Shown here piece after piece: positions 8,018 to 14,597 of a stretch of DNA of 22,290 bases (the stretch's first letter is position 1; each line of letters begins with the position of its first letter). Origin of the DNA: COE1 sp965114465 (GTDB lineage Bacteria > Bacillota > Clostridia > Lachnospirales > Lachnospiraceae); NCBI GenBank assembly GCA_965114465.1, contig CBCOYO010000050.1, positions 1-22,290 of the forward strand, written 5' to 3'. The notes below the pieces were generated by a model. It searched no databases. It was not told where the DNA came from and saw only the letters and a program-made list of their open reading frames with translations. The position numbers and the translations under genes are program-made.

Positions 8018-9340
8018 CGCGGTAGCACGGAAAATCAACACTTTATAAGCAACTAGATTCAGCATAAGTGCTCCCATCCAAGCTGCTATTTCCGCATATG
8101 CGGCTGCTTGAAATCCGATTCTTGAAAGAAACAGAACAATGATAAGAATGCGCAAAACCATTTCCAGAATGCCAGAGCACATGGGAATCAATGGTTTTCC
8201 CATCCCCTGCACAACACTTCGAAATATAAACAGAAAATTAAGTAAAAAAAACATACTGCCACATATGCGCAAAAATCCTGAAGCAAGCGCAATGGACTGC
8301 TGCCCATTTAGCATAATGCGGGCAAGTGCTTCTGGCAGACACATCATTGCAGCCCCACACAACACATAGGAAAAAAATCCTATCAACAAGCTGACTCGAA
8401 CTCCTTCCCGAATGCGGTCAAATTTTTTAGCACCATAATTCTGGCTTGTAAATGCTGATATTGCAAATCCTGCTGTGATAGAAGGAAGCATAAACAGATT
8501 AATGTATTTATTACAAACTGCGTATGCGGAGGTATACACGACACCAAGTGCATTCACATAGGATTGTACAATAATACAGCCTGCTGCCGTAACAGAATTC
8601 ATACAAGCCATAGGTATACCATTTTTTAAAAGTTCAAGGGACAGCGGCAAACCTCCTTTAAAGTCATCCGGCGTAAGGCAGAGGCTTCCCATTTTACGCA
8701 TTTGTAAAATGCAGATTAACGTGGAAACCACCTGTGAAAATACAGTAGCAATTGCAGCACCTTCCACACCTGTCTTAAAAACGAAAATAAACAGATAATC
8801 CAGCACAATATTTAATGCCGATGAGATTATAATGGCAAGGAGTGGTGTTTTACTGTCACCAAATGCCCGAAGGATACAAGAGAAAAGATTATATGCCATT
8901 GTGATAATTAATCCTCCAACGATAATAGAACCATATTGAAGACTGTCCTGTAAAATTTGTTCCGATGTCTGCATAACAAGGAGCACAGAGCGAAGAACGA
9001 TTATACTAAATACTGTGAGTAAAAGTGAAAGAAATCCTGAAAGTTTGATGGAAACTGCTATTGACCGGCGCAATTTTGTGTGATTTTCGCTTCCGCAGTA
9101 TTGCGCTATAATCACAGAAAAGCCATTTGCAATCCCCTGCAAGAAACCAATAATAAATAAAGTTACTGTAGACATATTGCCAACTGCTGCAAGCGCATTA
9201 TCACCTAGCCCCTTACCTACTATCACAGTGTCAACAAAAGTATAGATTTGCTGTAGTAAATTCGTAAATAACATAGGAAAAAAGAACCGAAGCAGAACAC
9301 TTGATACCTTCCCGCTTGTCAAACTGCCTGTTTGTTCCAT
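8009..9340 (-). CDS. MATE family multidrug/metabolite efflux transporter
   Basis: A 443-residue polytopic membrane protein of the MATE (MatE/NorM/DinF-like) family, which exports organic cations or drugs using a Na+ or H+ gradient. About 12 hydrophobic segments form two related halves, with family-typical stretches LLRFFFPMLFTNLLQQIY near the N-terminus, VDTVIVGKGLGDNALAAVGN, and FAISAFTSQNYGAKKFDRI at the start of the second half. The substrate cannot be told from sequence. The start at 9340 is chosen because AAAGGAGGCGG lies immediately upstream; an earlier in-frame ATG would translate through that site. It is divergent from the AraC-type gene, which probably controls it. Its 3' end carries the promoter of the next gene. 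No clear terminator follows it. Confidence 0.92.
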   Translation of the reverse strand: MEQTGSLTSGKVSSVLLRFFFPMLFTNLLQQIYTFVDTVIVGKGLGDNALAAVGNMSTVTLFIIGFLQGIANGFSVIIAQYCGSENHTKLRRSIAVSIKLSGFLSLLLTVFSIIVLRSVLLVMQTSEQILQDSLQYGSIIVGGLIITMAYNLFSCILRAFGDSKTPLLAIIISSALNIVLDYLFIFVFKTGVEGAAIATVFSQVVSTLICILQMRKMGSLCLTPDDFKGGLPLSLELLKNGIPMACMNSVTAAGCIIVQSYVNALGVVYTSAYAVCNKYINLFMLPSITAGFAISAFTSQNYGAKKFDRIREGVRVSLLIGFFSYVLCGAAMMCLPEALARIMLNGQQSIALASGFLRICGSMFFLLNFLFIFRSVVQGMGKPLIPMCSGILEMVLRILIIVLFLSRIGFQAAAYAEIAAWMGALMLNLVAYKVLIFRATALT

Positions 9341-9344
9341 AAAA

Positions 9345-9355
9345 CCGCCTCCTTT
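9345..9355 (-). promoter_or_regulatory. Ribosome binding site deciding the MATE start
   Basis: AAAGGAGGCGG on the minus strand is followed by TTTT and the ATG at 9340. It lies within the longer frame that begins nine codons upstream, so that longer start is unlikely. Confidence 0.8.
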
Positions 9356-9388
9356 ATTTTTTTTCATTATGAAGCAGCAATGACTTTC

Positions 9389-9418
9389 TTTATATCTTTT
9401 TTCTTGTTTTTATATCAA
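9389..9418 (-). promoter_or_regulatory. Promoter for the MATE gene
   Basis: On the minus strand, TTGATA (9413-9418) and TATAAA (9389-9394) are separated by 18 nt, each one mismatch from consensus. The start point would be near 9382, about 40 nt before the ATG. It lies in the 107-bp divergent gap, within reach of the AraC-type regulator. Confidence 0.55.
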
Positions 9419-9447
9419 AAATCTGACATAATAAAGGTGGTGATAAA

Positions 9448-10182
9448 ATGAAAATGAGAACTGAACTCAACAACCATTTATATATCCAAAAAACAAACAA
9501 TGCTGACAGACTCCCCTATAATGTGGAGCAAGAACAGTATGCGAATATTTGCAGCGGTGATATAGAAGCTGTTAAACGTGAATTCGCCAATATAGAGCAG
9601 CGCATATCCTCCCGACAGCTTTCTGATAATCCTGTAAGGAATATTCTATATCATCTCGTTATTGCAGCATCCGCTATTGCGAAAGCTTGTATTGACAGCG
9701 GTATGGGACATGACGAGGCATATACACTTGCTGATATCTATATTCGCAAGGCTGACAAATGCAAGACGAAAGAAGAACTTCTTCGTTTATACAAAGAATT
9801 GCAGTTAGATTTTACAGAACGGATTCAAGAAATCAGAAAACAGCCTGTAATTTCGCTGCATATTAGAAAATGTATTGATTATATCTACGAACACCTTCAA
9901 GAAGAACTGACTGTTAATGCACTGGCAGATTATTGTGGGCTGAATCCCTCATACTTATCTCGTTTGTTTTTCAAAGAAATAGGCATTCATATGAAGCAGT
10001 TTTTCTTGAATGCGAAGATAGATACTGCTCAAAATCTTTTAAAATACACAGCGATATCCTATCTGGATATCGCAATATCTCTAGGTTTCTCCTCGCAAAG
10101 CGCATTTATATCTGCATTTAAGAAAATAACTGGAACTACACCCAAAAAATATCGGGATAAACATTATATTTCAAATGAGTAG
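9448..10182 (+). CDS. AraC family transcriptional regulator
   Basis: A DNA-binding regulator of 244 residues. The C-terminal 100 residues carry the double helix-turn-helix of AraC/XylS proteins: LTVNALADYCGLNPSYLSR, then LFFKEIGIHMKQF, then ISYLDIAISLGFSSQSAF, and the family ending GTTPKKYR. The N-terminal 140 residues are mostly helical (AVKREFANIEQRISS and on) and look like a ligand-sensing or dimerisation region, not a cupin; the ligand is unknown. The start is supported by AAAGGTGG (9433-9440) 7 nt upstream. It is the only convincing plus-strand gene in the window. Its head-to-head position with the MATE gene suggests that it regulates efflux and perhaps itself. Confidence 0.92.
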   Translation: MKMRTELNNHLYIQKTNNADRLPYNVEQEQYANICSGDIEAVKREFANIEQRISSRQLSDNPVRNILYHLVIAASAIAKACIDSGMGHDEAYTLADIYIRKADKCKTKEELLRLYKELQLDFTERIQEIRKQPVISLHIRKCIDYIYEHLQEELTVNALADYCGLNPSYLSRLFFKEIGIHMKQFFLNAKIDTAQNLLKYTAISYLDIAISLGFSSQSAFISAFKKITGTTPKKYRDKHYISNE

Positions 10183-10204
10183 CAAATCTACCACTAGCTC
10201 ATTT
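10173..10204 (+). terminator. Possible weak terminator of the araC-type gene
   Basis: AAATGAG (10173-10179) pairs with CTCATTT (10198-10204), extended by TAG/CTA with a one-base bulge, and is followed by AGATTT. The stem includes the stop codon and the U-run is poor. A second imperfect inverted repeat follows at 10220-10233 and 10268-10281 (CTACATAA / TTATGTAG arms), also without a U-run. Confidence 0.3.
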
Positions 10205-10348
10205 AGATTTAAACATATACTACATAACGACAGAATTTACCGTACTAAACTGGTTAAACATATATGTCTGGCATTATGTAGTCAGGTTCTTGGAAATTTT
10301 AACTGTTAAGCAGTATAAGCATTACTAATAACGCAAAGCAGGGAAATT

Positions 10349-10595
10349 ATACGCAAAAATGTTAAGATTTGTAACAGTTCAGCCTTTGGCTTCCTGTTAC
10401 AGGCATCAAGCCATGCAAAACCACTTCGTGATGGCTTGATGCATTTCTGCCACTACGCTGTTTCACGGACTTTGCAGTAAATGCAAAGTCCTACACTGAA
10501 CTGTTTCTAAGATTCTCCAATTTTCTCGCAGCCCATCTTGCATAAGCGGACAATATGTGTTGTGTAGAAAGGAAAATCGAATCATTTTTGCGTAT
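10349..10595. mobile_element. MITE-like element with perfect ends and target duplication
   Basis: The 247-bp element has perfect 13-bp terminal inverted repeats: ATACGCAAAAATG (10349-10361) and CATTTTTGCGTAT (10583-10595). A 5-bp direct repeat, AAATT, flanks it at 10344-10348 and 10596-10600, as a target-site duplication would. It has no open reading frame of note and carries a multi-hairpin core (10371-10505). It fills most of the gap between the convergent araC and rsmA genes and abuts the rsmA stop codon. The transposase that might move it is not in the window. Confidence 0.65.
10371..10505 (-). repeat. Structured intergenic repeat, copy 2 (multi-hairpin)
   Basis: Three hairpins sit in a row: GTAACAG/CTGTTAC with inner AGCC-TTT-GGCT (10371-10400); a 12-bp stem GCATCAAGCCAT/ATGGCTTGATGC (10403-10442) with inner CAC-TTC-GTG; and GGACTTTGCA/TGCAAAGTCC with a 5-nt loop (10467-10491). 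An outer pair, AACAGTTCAG (10373-10382) with CTGAACTGTT (10496-10505), could close all of them and competes with the first hairpin. The minus-strand sense is homologous to positions 1-66. It lies inside the MITE-like element. Confidence 0.65.
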
Positions 10596-10598
10596 AAA

Positions 10599-11453
10599 TT
10601 AAATTAATTCCGCAAGCATTGCAAACTGTTCAAGTGTTAAAGCCTCTCCTCGAACAGAAATAGACAGTCCCAACTTCTCTAAAGCATCACAAATGGCAGC
10701 CTTATCTATACTTAATCCTGCGGCATTATAAAGGCTGTTCACCAGTGTTTTGCGTCGTTGGTTAAAAGCCGCATGAATAATATCAAATAAATGTTGTTCA
10801 TTGGATACAGCTACTGGCGGATTTATGTACTTTGTCAACTTAATAACCGCACTGTCTACATTCGGATGGGGCATAAAACATCCCGCTGGAACGAAAAACT
10901 TCACTTGCGGATTCGCATAATATTGTACTGCCAGCGAAAGCGCACCATAATCCTTCGTACTAGGCTGCGCCTGCATCCTGCCTGCGACCTCTTTCTGCAC
11001 CATAATCGTAATACTTTCCACAGGAGCGTGGCTTTCAAACAGCTTCATTATTATCGGCGTTGTAATATAATAAGGAAGATTCGCAACCACTTTTAACGGA
11101 TTTCCTTGATTTACCTGTTTGGCAAGCTCTGTGATATCCATTTCCAGAATATCCGCATTTATCACAGTACAATTGTTGTAATTAGAAAGCGTATCCTCCA
11201 AAACGGGAATTAATTTCTTGTCAATTTCCACAGCGATTACTTTTCTTGCGTTTTCACAAAGATACTGTGTCATAGTACCGATTCCTGGGCCAATTTCCAG
11301 CACACAATCCTCCCTGCCAACCTCTGCGGCAGCAATAATATTTTCCAGTATATTCGCATCAATTAAAAAATTCTGCCCATATTTCTTTTGGAAATGAAAG
11401 CCATATTTTTGCAATACCGCAATGGTATTCGTAGGATTTCCAAGCGACGCCAT
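10599..11453 (-). CDS. rsmA: 16S rRNA (adenine1518-N6/adenine1519-N6)-dimethyltransferase RsmA (KsgA)
   Basis: It dimethylates two adjacent adenines in the 3'-terminal hairpin of 16S rRNA using S-adenosylmethionine, late in small-subunit assembly. The 284-residue length is typical. Visible motifs are GQNFLID (residues 26-32), SAM-binding motif EIGPGIGT (53-60), acidic VEID (75-78), catalytic NLPY (125-128), the family signature PHPNVDSAV and FNQRRKTL near the C-terminus. The ATG has AAGGAG 7 nt upstream, and this site lies inside the last codons of the TatD gene only 4 nt away, so translation is probably coupled. A MITE-like element abuts its stop codon. No clear terminator is seen between it and that element. 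Confidence 0.96.
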   Translation of the reverse strand: MASLGNPTNTIAVLQKYGFHFQKKYGQNFLIDANILENIIAAAEVGREDCVLEIGPGIGTMTQYLCENARKVIAVEIDKKLIPVLEDTLSNYNNCTVINADILEMDITELAKQVNQGNPLKVVANLPYYITTPIIMKLFESHAPVESITIMVQKEVAGRMQAQPSTKDYGALSLAVQYYANPQVKFFVPAGCFMPHPNVDSAVIKLTKYINPPVAVSNEQHLFDIIHAAFNQRRKTLVNSLYNAAGLSIDKAAICDALEKLGLSISVRGEALTLEQFAMLAELI

Positions 11454-11457
11454 TTTC

Positions 11458-12243
11458 TCACTCCTTATGCTCTATATTCGTTAATCTGTACATCTTTCTT
11501 GCATTCTGCGCAGTTATTTCCGCTACTTCATTGTATGAGATTTCTTTTATCTCCGCGATTTTCTGCGCTATATAGGGTAGATTTAGTGAAGAATTGCGCT
11601 TACCACGGTTCGGAACTGGCGCTAAATATGGACAATCCGTTTCTAACAGTAAACGTTCCAGTGGAAGTGCCGCAACTACCTCTGCCATTTTCTTTGCATT
11701 CTGAAAAGTAACAACGCCTCCGATGCCAATATAAAAACCCATTTTCACAAATTCCAGCGCCAACTCTGTACTATAAGAATAGCAGTGTACGACGCCACCA
11801 ATCTCCGCCGCATTATTGGCTTTCATTATATCATAGGTATCTTTCGCTGCTTCTCTTGAGTGGATTATTACAGGTTTGTTAAGCTCCCTTGCCAGTTCAA
11901 GCTGGCGCACAAACCATTTTTTCTGTATATCGTGTTCTGGTTTATCCCAATAGTAATCCAACCCGATTTCTCCGACTGCTACGACTTTGGGATGCTTACA
12001 TTGTTCTCGCAGCCAATGAAAATTTTCTTCGTTTAGTTCACCAGTTTCATTGGGGTGCACGCCTGCCGCTGCATAAACATAGGCATACTGCTGCGCAAGC
12101 GCAATGCTTGCCGCAGTGCTCGACAGACTTGCCCCTACATTTATGATTGTGTCAATTCCATTTTCCGGCATAGAGGAAAGCAGTGCTTCTCTATCCTTAT
12201 CAAACTGCTTATCATCATAATGCGCATGTGTTTCAAAAATCAT
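11458..12243 (-). CDS. TatD family metal-dependent hydrolase (YabD-like)
   Basis: A TIM-barrel hydrolase of the TatD family, whose members act as Mg2+/Mn2+-dependent deoxyribonucleases. The product is 261 residues. Metal ligands are visible: H6 and H8 in THAHYDD, E92 in VGEIGLDYY, His in PVIIHSREA, His in GVVHCYSY and Asp in LLETDCPYLAP. The start at 12243 is chosen because AAGGGAGATAGAA precedes it and it begins exactly at the family's N-terminal strand; a longer frame adds 28 unrelated residues encoded within the upstream GH127 gene. It overlaps that gene by 11 nt and is 4 nt from rsmA. In many Firmicutes tatD and rsmA flank rnmV (ribonuclease M5), which is absent here. Confidence 0.93.
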   Translation of the reverse strand: MIFETHAHYDDKQFDKDREALLSSMPENGIDTIINVGASLSSTAASIALAQQYAYVYAAAGVHPNETGELNEENFHWLREQCKHPKVVAVGEIGLDYYWDKPEHDIQKKWFVRQLELARELNKPVIIHSREAAKDTYDIMKANNAAEIGGVVHCYSYSTELALEFVKMGFYIGIGGVVTFQNAKKMAEVVAALPLERLLLETDCPYLAPVPNRGKRNSSLNLPYIAQKIAEIKEISYNEVAEITAQNARKMYRLTNIEHKE

Positions 12244-14296
12244 TTCTATCTCCCTTATCGGATGCCGCAACAACCCATACCTGCATTTCGTTTTCGCCGC
12301 GGTTTGCCCATGTATAATATGGCACATACGTTATCGAAACCTCCTGTTTCTCTACCTTTGTTTCCAATGGATAATACAGGCGTCCATGCTGCTGTGCAAA
12401 AATAGTACGATAACCCTGTGCGCGTATTTTGCGCACCAATGTGCCTTGAATGGTTTCCTCTGTCACTTCAAATGTGGTATCCGGCTTAATCGAAAGCAGG
12501 TGCAAATCCTTGCCGTTATCTGCTTCCTCTATACAATAAACAATTGGCCCTCTTACCAACGCCGCCTTGCCAATATCTTCCCGCACCGCAGGCGCAGCCG
12601 CCATTAGTTTTGCTCTCATAGGGAAAGAAATAGCAATTGTATCCTCCTCACTCCATTCTTTTTCCATATACAAATAGCCGTCTTTTTCTGTACATTGATA
12701 TTGTCCGGAATGTTCCAATTGATAACCGTCGCACCAGTCCGGAATCCTTAACGCTAATTTTAATGCACTTTCTTTTGCACGCACAGTTAACGACACATCT
12801 CCATCCCAAGGGAACTGCGACTGGATACAAATCTCTACGTCCACACCATTTATTTTCTTAGTTATGCTGCTTCCCATATAGAGATGCACAAACAAAGTAT
12901 CATCTGTTTCGGTATAGGCATAGCTGCCAATCGAGCTTATCAGCCTTGCCAAGTTCGGCGGACAGCAGGCACAGCCAAACCACTTCTGACGCACAGGCTT
13001 TACATGAAATTTGCGCTCGTCTTTATGGCAGGCTTCTGGATTTACCTCCAGCGGATTTACATAGAAAAAGCTTTTCCCGTCCAATGCCATACCACTTAAC
13101 ACACCGTTATACAGCGCGCGTTCCATAATATCCGCGTACTTAGAATCCGATTTGATTTGCAGCATTCTGCGTGCAAAGAATATCAGCCCAATCGAAGCAC
13201 ACGTTTCTGCATATGCGGTATCGTTTGGCAGATCGTAATTAAAGGAAAACGCCTCACCCATATGCGTAGAGCCGATTCCGCCAGTAATATATAACTTTTT
13301 CTCCACAATATTGTTCCAAAGACGCTCGCAGGCAGCAAACAAGCGTTCATCTCCTTTTAGCCTTGCCACATCCGCCATGCCAGAGTACAGATAAACCGCA
13401 CGGACAGCATGACCAACCGCCTCACTCTGTTCTCGCACAGGAAGATGCGCCTGATTATATGCGTAACGCAGTCCTCCTTCCTCCTCATGAATACTTTCCT
13501 TCGGATGTCCCTCTGTATCAAAATAATAAGGCTTTGTTCCGCGCTGGTCAATAAAAAAGGCGGCTAAATCAAGGTATTTCTGCTTCTTTGTTACTTCATA
13601 TAAACGCACCAGTGCCATTTCTGCGATTTCATGTCCCGGATAACCCTTGCATTTTCCCTCCTCCTCGCCGAAATAATGACCGATATAATCAGCAAAATGC
13701 TCCGCCGCCTTTAACAGCTTATCCTTTCCTGTCGCTTGATAATAAGCAACTGCGCCTTCTACCAAATGACCAAAACAATATAGTTCATGATGATCGCGCA
13801 GATTGGTGAATATCTTATCCTTTCCATTAATAATATAGTAAGTATCCAGATAACCATCCTCCTGCTGCGCTGCGCACACAATATCAATCGCACCGTCCGC
13901 AATTTCCTCTAATGCGGCATCTGGATATTGTGTCAGAGAATATCCTACTGCCTCTATCCATTTAGAAAAATCGCTGTCCTGAAATACAAATCCGTAAAAT
14001 TGATCCTCCAAATGCTGCGGGTCTTCCGGCAGGGATTCAAAACCACGGAAAGTGTATTTTGGTTCTTGATAGCTGCTCCCTTTCTGCGCCTTTTCACGAT
14101 TCATTTTACCTGCAATTTGAAAATTGCGCATACAAAAACTAGGTGCAGCGCCCTCCACCCTGTCGTTTAGCGCTTCCCACTGGTAGGGAATCACCTCTGT
14201 ACGTACCAATTCCATTTCGTTTTTCCAAAAGTCATCTGTTACCTGAATATCCCGCAGGGACAGTGGTGTACTATATTTTTTCTGATTCATCGCCAT
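12233..14296 (-). CDS. GH127 beta-L-arabinofuranosidase-like glycoside hydrolase
   Basis: A 687-residue cytoplasmic enzyme of glycoside hydrolase family 127 (HypBA1-like), which releases terminal L-arabinofuranose from plant-derived glycans such as hydroxyproline-linked arabinan. The Zn-binding and catalytic set is present: E348 in GEAFSF, E364 and C366 in AYAETCASIG, and C444-C445 in GCACCPPNLAR. Their spacing matches HypBA1 E322, E338, C340, C417 and C418, where the first Cys of the pair is the nucleophile. No signal peptide is seen, so small imported sugars are the likely substrates. The ATG at 14296 has AAGGTG 5 nt upstream; the extra 19 upstream residues of the open frame are unsupported. 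It heads a GH127-TatD-rsmA chain, an odd partnership of a sugar enzyme with nucleic-acid housekeeping genes. No sugar transporter is adjacent. Confidence 0.92.
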   Translation of the reverse strand: MAMNQKKYSTPLSLRDIQVTDDFWKNEMELVRTEVIPYQWEALNDRVEGAAPSFCMRNFQIAGKMNREKAQKGSSYQEPKYTFRGFESLPEDPQHLEDQFYGFVFQDSDFSKWIEAVGYSLTQYPDAALEEIADGAIDIVCAAQQEDGYLDTYYIINGKDKIFTNLRDHHELYCFGHLVEGAVAYYQATGKDKLLKAAEHFADYIGHYFGEEEGKCKGYPGHEIAEMALVRLYEVTKKQKYLDLAAFFIDQRGTKPYYFDTEGHPKESIHEEEGGLRYAYNQAHLPVREQSEAVGHAVRAVYLYSGMADVARLKGDERLFAACERLWNNIVEKKLYITGGIGSTHMGEAFSFNYDLPNDTAYAETCASIGLIFFARRMLQIKSDSKYADIMERALYNGVLSGMALDGKSFFYVNPLEVNPEACHKDERKFHVKPVRQKWFGCACCPPNLARLISSIGSYAYTETDDTLFVHLYMGSSITKKINGVDVEICIQSQFPWDGDVSLTVRAKESALKLALRIPDWCDGYQLEHSGQYQCTEKDGYLYMEKEWSEEDTIAISFPMRAKLMAAAPAVREDIGKAALVRGPIVYCIEEADNGKDLHLLSIKPDTTFEVTEETIQGTLVRKIRAQGYRTIFAQQHGRLYYPLETKVEKQEVSITYVPYYTWANRGENEMQVWVVAASDKGDRNDF

Positions 14297-14322
14297 ATCG
14301 CACCTTGCCTTTCTATAATTAT

Positions 14323-14420
14323 GGGGCTGTCGCAATAAGCTTTGAAAACACAAGATATAGTGTATATTTTAACATTGTATTAAACTATCTTGTATCTGTT
14401 TGCCTTCGTGCGACAGCCTC
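14323..14420. mobile_element. MITE-like 98-bp inverted-repeat element
   Basis: GGGGCTGTCGCA (14323-14334) and TGCGACAGCCTC (14409-14420) are inverted repeats matching at 11 of 12 positions. The AT-rich interior holds a further imperfect pair, ACAAGATA / TATCTTGT. No open frame and no clear target duplication are visible. It sits 26 nt before the GH127 start codon, so it is inside that gene's leader or promoter region. It may be a remnant of a larger insertion sequence with such ends. Confidence 0.5.
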
Positions 14421-14425
14421 TACGC

Positions 14426-14467
14426 CAACCACACGCCGCAAAGCGGCAATTTTCCTTTGTGTGGCTG
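14426..14467 (-). ncRNA. 42-nt structured RNA element, copy B (upstream of GH127)
   Basis: On the minus strand, CAGCCACAC (14459-14467) pairs with GUGUGGUUG (14426-14434) over 9 bp. The bulge is AAAGGAAAAUU (11 nt) and the inner hairpin GCCGC-UUU-GCGGC (14435-14447). All segment lengths equal copy A. Relative to copy A, one stem pair changes from G-C to A-U, others interchange Watson-Crick and wobble pairs, and the UUU loop is constant. The preceding UAUGCACA is also conserved. It lies 129 nt before the GH127 start, with the 98-bp inverted-repeat element between. A promoter upstream of it was not found. Confidence 0.5.
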
Positions 14468-14478
14468 TGTGCATAATA

Positions 14479-14515
14479 TTATACTTAGCGTCGGTTTTTT
14501 CGACGCTTAGTATAA
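14479..14515. other. Long hairpin between the CmpB-type gene and element B
   Basis: TTATACTTAGCGTCG (14479-14493) and CGACGCTTAGTATAA (14501-14515) form a 15-position stem with a single central mismatch and a 7-nt loop (GTTTTTT on the plus strand). It lies about 80 nt after the CmpB-type stop codon. A U-run after the stem is missing on the minus strand, so it is not a standard terminator, though it may end or process that transcript. With the two preceding elements it accounts for most of the 301-bp gap 14297-14597; the rest is featureless AT-rich sequence. Confidence 0.55.
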
Positions 14516-14597
14516 ATGCTGATTTTTCCCATCTGTTTCATCTTCTCATATTTTGCAGATGTGGTAAATAAAAATTTTATAAAATTACAAAAATTCT

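Noticed and set aside
9404..9432. TTGTTT / CATAAT promoter pair for the araC-type gene
   Set aside because: The -10 would touch the ribosome binding site at 9433, so the transcript would start inside that site. It cannot serve this start codon.
12244..12327. Upstream extension of the TatD frame by 28 residues
   Set aside because: The added part lies wholly in the GH127 gene in another frame and is absent from the family's usual start at the metal-binding HxH strand.
14297..14353. Upstream extension of the GH127 frame by 19 residues
   Set aside because: The extra residues lie over the inverted-repeat element and lack a ribosome site. AAGGTG before the ATG at 14296 explains the start.
14471..14486. 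TATAAT within the hairpin as promoter for GH127
   Set aside because: The -35 position at 17 nt reads GCGTCG, far from consensus, and the hexamer is buried in a stem.
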